Shown: piece after piece, positions 55,434 through 64,000 of the stretch
Layout: every line of letters begins with the position of its first letter
Numbering within the stretch: position 1 is the stretch's first letter
Assembly (NCBI GenBank): GCA_016713235.1
Contig: JADJPN010000002.1
Coordinates: forward strand, 248,001 to 312,000
Direction of reading: 5' to 3'
Length of the DNA stretch: 64,000 nucleotides
From: Hyphomicrobiales bacterium
Lineage (GTDB): Bacteria; Pseudomonadota; Alphaproteobacteria; Rhizobiales; Xanthobacteraceae
The notes under the pieces: generated by a model
Told to the model about the DNA's origin: nothing
The model's input: only the letters and a program-made list of their open reading frames with translations
The model's database searches: none
Translations under genes and position numbers: made by a program

Positions 55434-58400
55434 GTGGGTATTTCGCACTTCTTTATCAACCGGCCGATCTTCGCATCCGTCGTTTCGATCATCATCGTGA
55501 TCCTCGGCGCGGTGAGCTTCCTGCGTCTGCCGGTCGCGCAATATCCCGAAATCGTGCCGCCAGTGATCAATGTCTCCGGGCAATATCCCGGCGCGAACGC
55601 GGAAACGGTCGCGACCACCGTGGTCGCTCCCATTGAAGAACAGATCAACGGTGTCGAAGGCATGCTCTACATGTCTTCCAACTCGACCGCTGACGGCCGC
55701 TTCACGATTCAGGTTACGTTCGACATCGGCACCAATCTCGATCAGGCGCAGGTGCAGGTGCAGAACCGCGTGGCGATTTCGAACCCGCGGCTGCCGCAGG
55801 AAGTTCGCAACATCGGCGTCACGGTGACGAAGTCGTCGCCCGACCTGATGCTGATCGTGCATCTCTATTCGCCGGATAAATCGCGCGACGCGCTGTTCGT
55901 TTCGAATTACGCAAACCTTGAGATCAAGGACGTGCTCACGCGTGTCGACGGCGTCGGCTCGATCACCGTGTTCGGCGGCCGCGACTATGCGATGCGGGTG
56001 TGGCTCGATCCGGGCCGCATGCAGACGCTGGGTCTGACTGCCAATGATGTTGTCGCCGCCATGCAGCGGCAGAACGTGCAGGTCGCAGGCGGCGTGCTCA
56101 ATGCGCCGCCGGTCGAAACAGGGCGCGAATTCCAGATCGCGGTGACGACGCAAGGGCGCCTCGCGAACCCGGAAGAATTTGCAAACATCGTTGTGAAGAC
56201 GACCGCGACCGCCAACGTCCTGCTCAAGGACGTCGCGCGCATTGAGTTAGCCGCGCAGGATTACGGCTCGAATTCGTATCTCAACGAAAACGAAGCGGTA
56301 GCGCTTGCGGTATTCCAGCGTCCGGGCTCGAACGCGCTTTCGACCGCGACCGCCATCCGCGATGCGATGAAGCAACTCGCCGAGCGGTTTCCGCCCGGCG
56401 TCAAGTACGACATCATCTACGATCCGACGCAGTTCATCTCGGAGTCGGTGAATGCCGTGGTCGAGACGATGCTGGAAGCGGTCGTGCTCGTGATCCTCGT
56501 CGTCGTGGTGTTCCTGCAAACCTGGCGCGCGGCGGTGATCCCGATTCTGGCGATCCCGATTTCGCTGGTCGGCACCTTCTTCCTGATGACGGTGTTCGGC
56601 TTCACCATCAACAACCTGACGCTGTTCGGGCTGGTGCTCGCGATCGGCATCGTGGTCGATGACGCGATCGTGGTGGTCGAGAATGTCGAACGCAATATTG
56701 CTGCCGGCATCGCACCGAAAGAGGCGGCCCATAAATCAATGGATGAAGTCGGCGGGGCGCTGGTTGCTATCGCGCTCGTGCTTGCCGCGGTGTTCGTGCC
56801 GGCGGCCTTCGTCACCGGCATTTCCGGTCAGTTCTACCGGCAGTTCGCGCTGACCATCATTTCCGCGACAGCGATCTCGCTGCTTGTCTCGCTGACGCTT
56901 TCTCCGGCGATGTGCGCGCTGCTCTTGCGGCCGCACAGTCACGAGGAGCCGAAAGGCCTTGCGGTATACTTCAATAAATTCTTCGGCTGGTTCAACTTCG
57001 GCTTCGACTGGATTGCCGCGCGCTACAACCGGTTCGCCGCGCGCGCAGTGCGGATCGTCGGCATCATGCTGGTTATCTATGGAGCGACCGTTGCTTTCGG
57101 CTTGTTCCAGTTTACGCGCACGCCGCAGGGCTTCGTGCCGCAGCAGGACCGCGGCTATCTGATCATCGCCGTGCAATTGCCGCCGGGCGCCGCGCTCAAC
57201 CGTACCGATGAAGTCATGCGGCGTGCGACCCAGCTTTCGCGCGAAGTTCCCGGTGTGCAGCATGCGATTAATATCGTCGGCTTCTCCGGTGCGACCTTCT
57301 CGGTCGCGCCGAACGCAGGCGCGATCTTCGTGGTGCTTACGCCGTTCGCGGAACGCACCGGTAATGCGGCTCTGACCGCCACCGGCATTCAGCAGGCGTT
57401 GTTTGCGAAGCTCGCGCCGATTCAGGAGGCGCTGACCATCGTCGTGCAGCCGCCGCCGGTGCAGGGCATCGGCAATGCCGGCGGCTTCCGAATGATGATT
57501 CAGGACCGCTCGGGGCAGGGGCCGGCTGCATTGCAGGGTGTCGTCTATCAAATGATGGGGCGCGCGGCGCAGACGCAAGGCGTCGCCCAAGTGTTCTCGC
57601 TGTTCGAGACGCAGACGCCACAGCTCTATCTCGATATCGACCGGCAGAAGGCGCAGTTGCTCGGCGTCAACATCACCGACGTGTTCTCGTCGTTGCAAAC
57701 CTATATCGGCTCGTCTTATGTCAACGACTTCAACCTGTTCGGGCGCACCTACCGCGTGGTCGCGCAGTCGGAGGCGGGCGACCGGCTCGATCCTGCGGAC
57801 GTTCTGAAAATCCGGGTGCGCAACGCATCCGGCGCGACCGTGCCGCTCGGTTCGTTTACGACCGTGCGCGACCAGTCCGGGCCTTACCGAATCCCGCGCT
57901 ACAATCTCTATCCCGCGGCCGAGCTCGATGGCGCGGCTGCACCCGGCTACAGCCAGGGACAGGCAATCCAGATCATGCAGAAGCTCGCGCAGGAAGTGCT
58001 GCCGCAGGGCTATTCGTTTGAATGGACGACGCTCGCGTTCCAGCAGTTGCGCGCGGGCAATACCGCGGTCTTCGTGTTTATTCTCGCGACCGTATTCGTG
58101 TTCCTCGTGCTCTCGGCGCAGTTCGAGAGTTTGCGGTTGCCGCTCGCGGTCATCATGATCGTGCCGATGTGCCTGATCGCGGCAATCGTCGGCGTTCTGA
58201 TCTGGCGGCAGGACAACAACATCCTCACGCAGGTCGGCTTCATCGTGTTGATCGCGATGGCGTCGAAGAACGCGATTCTGATCGTTGAATTCGCAAAGCA
58301 GATCGAGGATCGCGGTGAAGACGCAATGCATGCGGCGGTCGAGTCGGCGCGATTGCGGCTTCGCCCGATCATCATGACCTCGCTCGCTTTCATTCTCGGC

Positions 58401-58601
58401 GTGTTGCCGATGATGCTCGCGACCGGCGCGGGCGCCGAGCTGCGTCAGGCGCTCGGCACGCCGGTCGTGTTCGGCATGCTCGGCGTCACGATTTTCGGCC
58501 TGATCTTCACGCCGGTATTCTATGTGGTGTCGCGCCGGATCGGCTGGCGCAAGGCGCCGCCGCCAGCTACGTCCTCGCGGCCGGTGCGCGCCAAGTCCTG
58601 A
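55434..58601 (+). CDS. RND efflux transporter permease (AcrB/MexB family, HAE1)
   Basis: A 1055-residue inner-membrane pump. It starts MGISHFFINRPIFASVVSII with GTG 55434, and has LRLPVAQYPEIVPPVINVSG, the proton-relay pair in TM4 (VLAIGIVVDDAIVVVENVER), and the TM10-11 region FIVLIAMASKNAILIVEFAK with the conserved lysine. Two large periplasmic loops make up the porter and docking domains. It exports hydrophobic compounds with the adaptor at 54255, using the proton gradient. Whether the orphan hydroxylase gene 13 bases downstream is co-transcribed is open. Confidence 0.92.
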   Translation: MGISHFFINRPIFASVVSIIIVILGAVSFLRLPVAQYPEIVPPVINVSGQYPGANAETVATTVVAPIEEQINGVEGMLYMSSNSTADGRFTIQVTFDIGTNLDQAQVQVQNRVAISNPRLPQEVRNIGVTVTKSSPDLMLIVHLYSPDKSRDALFVSNYANLEIKDVLTRVDGVGSITVFGGRDYAMRVWLDPGRMQTLGLTANDVVAAMQRQNVQVAGGVLNAPPVETGREFQIAVTTQGRLANPEEFANIVVKTTATANVLLKDVARIELAAQDYGSNSYLNENEAVALAVFQRPGSNALSTATAIRDAMKQLAERFPPGVKYDIIYDPTQFISESVNAVVETMLEAVVLVILVVVVFLQTWRAAVIPILAIPISLVGTFFLMTVFGFTINNLTLFGLVLAIGIVVDDAIVVVENVERNIAAGIAPKEAAHKSMDEVGGALVAIALVLAAVFVPAAFVTGISGQFYRQFALTIISATAISLLVSLTLSPAMCALLLRPHSHEEPKGLAVYFNKFFGWFNFGFDWIAARYNRFAARAVRIVGIMLVIYGATVAFGLFQFTRTPQGFVPQQDRGYLIIAVQLPPGAALNRTDEVMRRATQLSREVPGVQHAINIVGFSGATFSVAPNAGAIFVVLTPFAERTGNAALTATGIQQALFAKLAPIQEALTIVVQPPPVQGIGNAGGFRMMIQDRSGQGPAALQGVVYQMMGRAAQTQGVAQVFSLFETQTPQLYLDIDRQKAQLLGVNITDVFSSLQTYIGSSYVNDFNLFGRTYRVVAQSEAGDRLDPADVLKIRVRNASGATVPLGSFTTVRDQSGPYRIPRYNLYPAAELDGAAAPGYSQGQAIQIMQKLAQEVLPQGYSFEWTTLAFQQLRAGNTAVFVFILATVFVFLVLSAQFESLRLPLAVIMIVPMCLIAAIVGVLIWRQDNNILTQVGFIVLIAMASKNAILIVEFAKQIEDRGEDAMHAAVESARLRLRPIIMTSLAFILGVLPMMLATGAGAELRQALGTPVVFGMLGVTIFGLIFTPVFYVVSRRIGWRKAPPPATSSRPVRAKS

Positions 58602-58614
58602 AGGAGCCAACTGC

Positions 58615-60916
58615 ATGCGTCCGCTGAAATTCGGGGCCGGGCAACCGCACACGCGTCTCGAAGATCCGCCGCTCGTTATGGGGCAGGGCAAGTTCGTCGC
58701 CGATTGCATGCCGGAAGAAAGCCTGCGCGCGGCCGTGCTCCGCTCGCCCCATGCGCATGCCAAGTTCAAGATCGTGAGTCTGGACGCCGCGAAAGCGATC
58801 CCCGGCGTGAAGCTCATTCTCACATGATGTAAAGCATTTTGCCAATCTTGCCTGCCGCGCCGCCGCCTTCATCAAGCCGGTCGACGAGAAGTCCTGTTTT
58901 GTCCCGCCGTACGAAGTGCTCTGCACCGACGAAGTGCGGCATGTCGGCGACGCGATTGCGTTTGTCGTCGCGGACACGGTTTCGGCCGCACGTAACGCAC
59001 TGGAAGCGATCGAAGTCGAATGGGAACCGTTGCCCGCGGTTTCCCACACCGGCGATGCTGCGAAGCCCGGCGCTGCGCTGGTGTGGCCGGGCCGGGAGAA
59101 GAACAACGCTTACATCGCCGATGTCGGCGACGTGGAAGCGGCGCGGAAAGCGTTCGAAGCCGCCGCGAAGAGCGTGAAAATCGAGATCGTCAACCAGCGG
59201 CTGGTGACGAACTTCATGGAGACGCGCGGCGTGGTCGTGTCTTATGGCGCGGATGATCGTTACACGATGACCGTGTCGAGCCAGGGCGCGAATATGATCC
59301 ACAATAGCGTCTGTGGGATCATGAAGCTCGACCCGAAGCGGCTGCGCGTGCTCACGCACGACGTCGGCGGCGGTTTCGGTACCAAGGCGCCGGCCTATCG
59401 CGAATATGCGCTGGCCGCGCTCGCCGCCGAGAAGCTCAAAGCCACGGTCGCGTGGATCGCCGACCGCAGCGAACACTTCACCGGCGACAACCAAGGCCGT
59501 GATCACATCACTGTCGCCGAAATGGCGATCGACGAGGACGGTAAGTTCCTCGCGATGCGGCTCGACTGTGCCGCGAACATGGGTGCGTATTACTCGGAAG
59601 TCGCGCCTTACATCCCTTATCTCGGCGCGACCATGATGACGGGCGTCTATGACATTCCAGTCATCTATGGCCGTGTGCGCGCGGTCTGGACGCATACCGT
59701 GCCGGTCGATGCCTATCGCGGCGCGGGCCGCCCGGAAGCCGCGTATCTGATCGAGCGGCTGGTCGATGCCGTTTCGCTTGCGACCGGTATCCCGCCGGAG
59801 GAAATCCGCCGGCGAAACTTCATCCGCAAAGATGCGATGCCCTTCAAGACTTCTACAGGCCGTGTCTACGACAGTGGCGACTTCAACCAGCATCTGACGC
59901 GCGCGTTAGAAGCATCCGAATACAAGAGTTTTGCTTCGCGTTACGCCGACTCGCGGAAACGCAATAAGCTGCGCGGGATCGGCATGGCGAGTTATATCGA
60001 AGCCTGCGGCCAGACCTCGCCGGAAACCTCAACGGTGCGGATCGAGAAGGATGGCACCGCTACCGTATTCGTCGGCACGCAGGCCAACGGCCAGGGTCAC
60101 GCGACGACCTTCCGGCAACTCGTGCATGACCAGCTTGGTCTGCCGCTCGAGCAGATCAACGTGATCACCGGCGACACGGATCTGATTCCGATGGGCGGCG
60201 GCACAGTCGGTTCGCGCTCGATGCCGACCGGCGGCTCGGCGGTGCAAAAGGCATCCATCAAGCTTGCCGGCAACCTGAAGGCGCTCGCCGCGCAACATCT
60301 GGACGCAAAGCCGGACGACGTCGAAATCGCCGATGGCTTGGCCCGCGTGCGTGGCACCAACCGCGCGCTTTCCTTCGCGGAGCTTGCGGCGAAGCCCGGC
60401 GTTTCCGCCGACCAGCTTACTGGTGTCGAGAAGAATTTTATTCCGCCCGCGCCGACCTATCCGAATGGCACGCATGTCTGCGAGGTCGAGATCGATCCGG
60501 AGACCGGACATATCGAATTTGCGAACTATGTCGTGGTCGATGATTTTGGCGTCACGTTGAATCCGCTGCTGCTCGAAGGGCAGGTGCATGGCGGCATCGG
60601 GCAGGGGATCGGCCAAGCGATCATGGAAGACACGGTCTATGACGAGAGTGGGCAATTACTTTCGGCGTCGCTCATGGATTATGCGCTGCCGCGCGCGATC
60701 GACGTTCCGAATTACACCTTCGAAACGAAGAACGTCCCTTGCACGACCAATCCGCTTGGCGTGAAAGGCGCAGGGGAAGCTGGCGCGATCGGCTCTTGCC
60801 CCGCCGTGATGAATGCCGTCGTCGATGCGCTGCATCGCGGCTGCGGTATTACCCATATCGACATGCCCGCGACGCCGCAGAAGGTGTGGCAGGCGATCCA
60901 GTCCGCGCGGCAATAG
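58615..60916 (+). CDS. Orphan form II CoxL-like molybdopterin hydroxylase large subunit (frameshifted)
   Basis: A xanthine oxidase-family molybdenum subunit of about 766 residues. The N-terminus (ATG 58615, after GGAGCC) reads GQGKFVADCMPEESLRAAVL and RSPHAHAKFKIVSLD; after a frame break near 58824-58826 (CTCACATGATG) it continues DVKHFANLACRAAAFIKPVD. Then VGGGFGTKAPAYREYA, the active loop VDAYRGAGRPEAAYLIE (AYRGAGR, form II) and GVKGAGEAGAIGSCPAVMNA with the catalytic glutamate. No iron-sulfur or FAD subunit genes are adjacent, unlike the coxSLM cluster at 29134. The substrate is unknown; it probably borrows S and M subunits or has partners elsewhere. Confidence 0.82.
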
Positions 60917-61004
60917 CGTTCGCAGCATAGAGGTATGCGTTGCCGGGGGTTTATCTCCGGCATGCGACCGGGCATAGGTAGATACTCACCGGCCTTGCGC
61001 TTTC

Positions 61005-61934
61005 ATGAACGTCTTCCTTGGCATTGCGCTGCAACTTGGCGCGACGTTTCTGTTTACGCTGATGGGTGCGCTTGTCCGCTATCTCGGCGACCGCATTCCC
61101 ATCGGCGAACTGGTTTTTGCGCGCAGCTTCCTGGCGCTGATCCCGCTTATGCTCATGCTCGCATGGCGGCGCGAGTTAAGCTCCGCGTTCAAGATGAAGC
61201 ATCCGCTGCGGCATTTCACGCGCGCCATCACCGGCATTTTTGCGATGGTGCTGCTGTTCCTCGGTCTCGCGCGGCTGCCGCTCGCGGACGCCACGGCGAT
61301 CTCGTTCGTCACGCCGTTGTTTGCCGTGGCACTTGCGGCAATCTTCCTCGGCGAGGTTGTGCGCTTCTGGCGCTGGAGCGCGGTCGCCGTCGGCTTCATC
61401 GGCGTTATCATCATGCTCTCGCCGCATCTGGGCCAAAGCGAATTGACTTCATCCGCCACGATCGGCGCGCTCATGACATTGGTCGGTGCGTTCTTCGCCG
61501 CTGCTGCGATGACGCAAGTACGCGCGATGACCAATGTCGAGACGACGGCGTCGCTTGTGTTCTCGTTTCAATTGTTCGCGGCCGTGTGCGGTTTGCTGAT
61601 GTTTCCCTGGGCCTGGATATGGCCCTCGCCAGCGGATGCGCTTGCGCTGTTCGCCATCGGCATCTTCGGCGGCGTGGCGCAGATTCTGCTCACCAATTCC
61701 TATCGCCACGCGCCGGCTTCGGTCGTCGCGCCATTTTCCTATACCGCGATGATTTGGGCGGTTGTGCTCGGCTATTTCATGTTCGCAGAACTGCCGGACG
61801 CAATCGTTCTGGTCGGCGCTGCGATTGTGGTGGCGGCGGGATTGTTTGTGATTTTCCGCGAGCGTGCGCTCGGCATCAACCGGCAGAAGGAAAAAGAGGC
61901 GAGTGCGCCTCCGGCTGGCCCGCCGGTCGAGTGA
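61005..61934 (+). CDS. DMT family transporter (EamA)
   Basis: A 309-residue polytopic membrane protein with ten hydrophobic stretches in two EamA repeats. The N-repeat has FLGIALQLGATFLFTLMGAL and ARLPLADATAISFVTPLFAV; the C-repeat has SYRHAPASVVAPFSYTAMIW and FMFAELPDAIVLVGAAIVV. Such proteins export metabolites or drugs. It lies 88 bases after the orphan hydroxylase gene and converges on the AsnC-like gene with no gap. Substrate unknown. Confidence 0.88.
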   Translation: MNVFLGIALQLGATFLFTLMGALVRYLGDRIPIGELVFARSFLALIPLMLMLAWRRELSSAFKMKHPLRHFTRAITGIFAMVLLFLGLARLPLADATAISFVTPLFAVALAAIFLGEVVRFWRWSAVAVGFIGVIIMLSPHLGQSELTSSATIGALMTLVGAFFAAAAMTQVRAMTNVETTASLVFSFQLFAAVCGLLMFPWAWIWPSPADALALFAIGIFGGVAQILLTNSYRHAPASVVAPFSYTAMIWAVVLGYFMFAELPDAIVLVGAAIVVAAGLFVIFRERALGINRQKEKEASAPPAGPPVE

Positions 61935-62174
61935 TCAGCCGAACGCCTTGAAGGTGATGATCGTCCGCGTGTCCTGGATGCCGGGAATGATCTGCACTTT
62001 CTCGTTCACGAAGTGGCCGATATCGATGCCGTCATCGACATAGAACTTCGCAAGCAGGTCGAATTCGCCCGCGGTGGAATAGACCTCGGAGGCGATCTCG
62101 GTGTCCGCAAGCGCGTTGGCGACATCGTAGGACTTGCCAAGCTGGCACTTGATCTGGACGAAAAACGGAATCAT
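61935..62174 (-). CDS. Stand-alone AsnC/Lrp ligand-binding domain protein
   Basis: A 79-residue protein consisting of the Lrp/AsnC C-terminal RAM (regulation of amino acid metabolism) domain: FVQIKCQLGKSYDVANALAD, then EVYSTAGEFDLLAKFYVDDG, and TRTIITFKAFG. There is no helix-turn-helix. These stand-alone proteins form octamers that bind small effectors. I start at ATG 62174, which has GGAGGC just upstream, not the longer open frame. It is divergent from thiD. The ligand is unknown. Confidence 0.83.
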   Translation of the reverse strand: MIPFFVQIKCQLGKSYDVANALADTEIASEVYSTAGEFDLLAKFYVDDGIDIGHFVNEKVQIIPGIQDTRTIITFKAFG

Positions 62175-62296
62175 GCGACGCCTCCGGCGGGACCTGGAGG
62201 GCGAGGGGAGCAAAAAGCGCGTGGAGTTGCAAGCGCGAACCCTTGAACCGGGTAGTTTCGTCCCATAGCTTGCCGTTAGTAGGCGAGGAAGGAACA

Positions 62297-63112
62297 ATGG
62301 TTGCGATAGCGGTCACGATTGCAGGCTCGGATTCAGGCGGCGGCGCGGGCATTCAGGCCGATCTGAAGACCTTCTCCGCGCTTGGCGTTTATGGCGCCTC
62401 GGTGATCGCGGCGTTGACCGCGCAAAACACCAAAGGTGTCACCGGCATCCACGATGTGCCGCCGGAATTCGTGACCGCGCAGTTCGATGCGGTCTATTCG
62501 GACCTCAAGGTGTCCGCCACCAAGATCGGCATGCTGTCGCAGCCGGCGACCATCGAGACGGTCGCGGCCGGCCTCAAAAAATATCGCGCGAGGAATGTAG
62601 TGCTCGACCCGGTGATGGTTGCGGCCTCCGGCGACCGGCTCCTGGTGCCGGAAGCCGTGGACACGATCAAGCGCGTGCTCTTTCCGCTCGCCGATCTCAT
62701 CACTCCGAATCTCGCCGAAGCCGCGGTGCTGCTCGATCAGCCGCTCGCAAAGCATGAGAACGAAATGGCGGCGCAGGGCGAAGCCCTGCTTGCGCTCGGC
62801 GCCAAAGCGGTGCTGGTCAAGGGCGGACATGCAGAGACCAAACACGCGGTCGATCTGCTGATCGAGCCTTCCGGTGTCCGCCGGTTTACCGCGGAGCGCA
62901 TCGATACAAAACATACGCACGGCACCGGCTGCACGCTTTCATCGGCGATCACGGCGGGACTGGCAAAGGGCTTGACGCTGCATGATGCGCTCGCTTCGGC
63001 GAAGAACTACATCACCGGCGCGTTGAGGGCTGGCGTGAATCTGGGTATCGGCACCGGCCGCGGGCCGGTGCATCACTTCCATCAGTTCTGGGCGAAAACC
63101 GGAAAGAGCTAG
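62297..63112 (+). CDS. thiD: Bifunctional hydroxymethylpyrimidine/phosphomethylpyrimidine kinase
   Basis: A 271-residue ribokinase-fold kinase. It has the N-terminal IAGSDSGGGAGIQADLKTFS, VLDPVMVAASGDRLL, and the anion-hole motif THGTGCTLSSAITAGLAKG with catalytic D/G near the end. It phosphorylates HMP and HMP-P for thiamine pyrimidine synthesis. I start at ATG 62297 with GGAAGGAAC upstream rather than ATG 62243. It overlaps by 4 bases the convergent beta-barrel-like gene. Confidence 0.9.
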   Translation: MVAIAVTIAGSDSGGGAGIQADLKTFSALGVYGASVIAALTAQNTKGVTGIHDVPPEFVTAQFDAVYSDLKVSATKIGMLSQPATIETVAAGLKKYRARNVVLDPVMVAASGDRLLVPEAVDTIKRVLFPLADLITPNLAEAAVLLDQPLAKHENEMAAQGEALLALGAKAVLVKGGHAETKHAVDLLIEPSGVRRFTAERIDTKHTHGTGCTLSSAITAGLAKGLTLHDALASAKNYITGALRAGVNLGIGTGRGPVHHFHQFWAKTGKS

Positions 63113-63831
63113 AAACGCAACGTCATTCCGGCTGTCAGCCAATTGTCTGCCTGGCCGGTCAGCCTGTGACCGTAAATCAAGTCGAGATCGATTTTGCTCG
63201 CAGGCGTAAAACGAAAGCCCAGCTGCGCGCGGGGATCGCGCTCGCGGTCATTGCCGAACGTCTCGCCGATCAGAGTTAGTTTTTCGAACCCGAGCGGTTT
63301 CAGGTTGAATTCGAACGCCGCGCCCCAGTTCGTAGACGAAGTATTTGAAAATTGATCATGAGAATGGCCGAAGTTCGCGAGCAGAACGAGCGGTTCGCTG
63401 ATGCGGATGGAGACTGGAAGCGTCACCGAAACGGCGCCGTATCGATCGGAAGTCATGTTGTATGAAGCGCTGGCGGTAACCGCGATGCCGAATGTGTTGT
63501 TGGCGTTGAAATCGAACCCGGGAACTGGCGTCTTACCCTTGATGGTGATGCTCGATCCATATTCGCCGCTGGTGCGCATCCGGGAAAAGGTGGCGCTCGT
63601 TTCCAATCGATGATTCAAAATACCAATGGTGCAGCTCGGCGAAATGACAGCGGTGCGGTTCGCGGGCGAATGATCGGAGGTGGAAAACCATGCTTCCGCC
63701 TTGCAACTTCCGATGCTGTCAACCGCTGCGTCATCAACGGCGTAAGCGCCGCCGGCTGCGTGGGCGCTGTTCGTTACTAGAAGCGCGAACGCGATAACGC
63801 TGAACGCTGTTCTATGTGCGTAGCTAACCAT
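63109..63831 (-). CDS. Hypothetical secreted protein, probable outer-membrane beta-barrel
   Basis: A 240-residue protein with a signal peptide (FSVIAFALLVTNSAHA, cleavage before AGGAYAV) and alternating hydrophobic strands: SYNMTSDRYGAVSVTLPVSI, FEFNLKPLGFEKLTLIGETF, and a C-terminal LTAGMTLRF ending in F, as outer-membrane barrels often do. Several strands are separated by short turns (SGEYGSSITIKG). I do not recognise a named family with confidence; it resembles the transporter-like (MetA-pathway/OmpW-like) barrels of Rhizobiales. Two cysteines (C43 and C67 region) may form a disulfide. It is convergent with thiD. Confidence 0.6.
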   Translation of the reverse strand: MVSYAHRTAFSVIAFALLVTNSAHAAGGAYAVDDAAVDSIGSCKAEAWFSTSDHSPANRTAVISPSCTIGILNHRLETSATFSRMRTSGEYGSSITIKGKTPVPGFDFNANNTFGIAVTASASYNMTSDRYGAVSVTLPVSIRISEPLVLLANFGHSHDQFSNTSSTNWGAAFEFNLKPLGFEKLTLIGETFGNDRERDPRAQLGFRFTPASKIDLDLIYGHRLTGQADNWLTAGMTLRF

Positions 63832-63862
63832 CGCGTCACGGTATATCTGCCGAATGACAGAT

Positions 63863-64000
63863 CAGAATACGCGTGCGAGCAACACGACGCCCGCAAGCGC
63901 CATCGCGCCGCCACCGGCCTGTACGATGCGCCGACCTACGCCGCTCGCAAAGAGTTTTGTCAGTCCGATACCGAGCGCGATGCCCGCGAGATGCAGAAGC
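63863..64000 (-). CDS. HupE/UreJ family protein, C-terminal fragment
   Basis: The window ends inside a minus-strand gene whose stop is at 63863-63865. The visible 45 residues read LLHLAGIALGIGLTKLFASG and GGGAMALAGVVLLARVF. This matches the last transmembrane region of HupE/UreJ proteins (HLAGI followed by a glycine-rich helix), which take part in nickel or cobalt transport. The start lies outside the window. It reads in the same direction as the beta-barrel gene, 31 bases upstream of it. Confidence 0.6.

Noticed and set aside
56736..58823. 695-residue open frame on the minus strand
   Set aside because: It lies antisense to the RND pump gene, which has complete motifs over its 1055 residues.

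Overview
The window reads as a chromosomal segment from a GC-rich alphaproteobacterium of the order Hyphomicrobiales (Bradyrhizobium/Xanthobacteraceae-like). This rests on gene content: SoxYZ with flavocytochrome c, a form II Cox-type molybdenum hydroxylase operon, many LivKHMGF-type genes and acyl-CoA catabolism genes, a probable GnnA/GnnB lipid A pair, and two kinds of palindromic intergenic repeat of a style familiar from that group. I see no rRNA, tRNA, CRISPR array, insertion sequence, phage gene or integrase. No gene-free stretch exceeds 300 bases; the longest is about 240 bases, before the Liv transporter operon at 18065.

Layout. 1-152: tail of an ABC-transporter binding protein, ending in a strong hairpin. 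216-10101: a TetR regulator followed by a tight nine-gene acyl-CoA catabolic operon (SDR, biotin-dependent carboxylase beta and alpha, two acyl-CoA dehydrogenases, a BKACE enzyme, two enoyl-CoA hydratases), resembling the atu/liu pathways for branched isoprenoid or leucine-type acids. 10098-13779: a sulfur module, with YeeE-type transporter, FccB and a cytochrome c on the minus strand and SoxY-SoxZ on the plus strand, divergent across an AT-rich region with two perfect inverted repeats. 13788-17824: transglutaminase-like protein, PLP aminotransferase, alpha/beta hydrolase, MetY. 18065-23939: a complete branched-chain amino acid-type ABC transporter, an SDR and a cupin dioxygenase. 23981-27660: TrmO, aldo/keto reductase, cyclopropane fatty acid synthase and an esterase. 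27717-35057: HpaH-like hydratase and a coxG-S-L-M-D-E operon. 35088-39608: acyl-CoA dehydrogenase, phosphatase and a gentisate-pathway module (fumarylpyruvate hydrolase-like and gentisate dioxygenase, divergent). 39612-54170: cell-envelope block (ManC, MsbA-like, GalU, Ugd, GalE, two heptosyltransferases, GT4, transaldolase, GnnA/GnnB-like pair, MurJ). 54255-58601: RND efflux pump. 58615-64000: orphan CoxL-like hydroxylase, EamA transporter, AsnC ligand-binding domain protein, ThiD, a beta-barrel-like protein and a truncated HupE/UreJ protein.

The most important caveat: about 15 of some 62 genes carry single-base frameshifts, often in short homopolymers and including genes expected to be essential (murJ, the msbA-like gene). 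Several are compensated pairs that swap a short internal segment into the wrong frame. The flanking protein segments remain well conserved in style, so I read these as assembly or sequencing indels rather than decay. I give the reconstructed gene span for each and mark where the frame changes.

Functionally the region is a catabolic and cell-surface neighbourhood: uptake systems placed beside oxidative pathways for acyl-CoA and aromatic compounds, an accessory electron-donating sulfur pathway, and biosynthesis of LPS core, lipid A and exopolysaccharide precursors.
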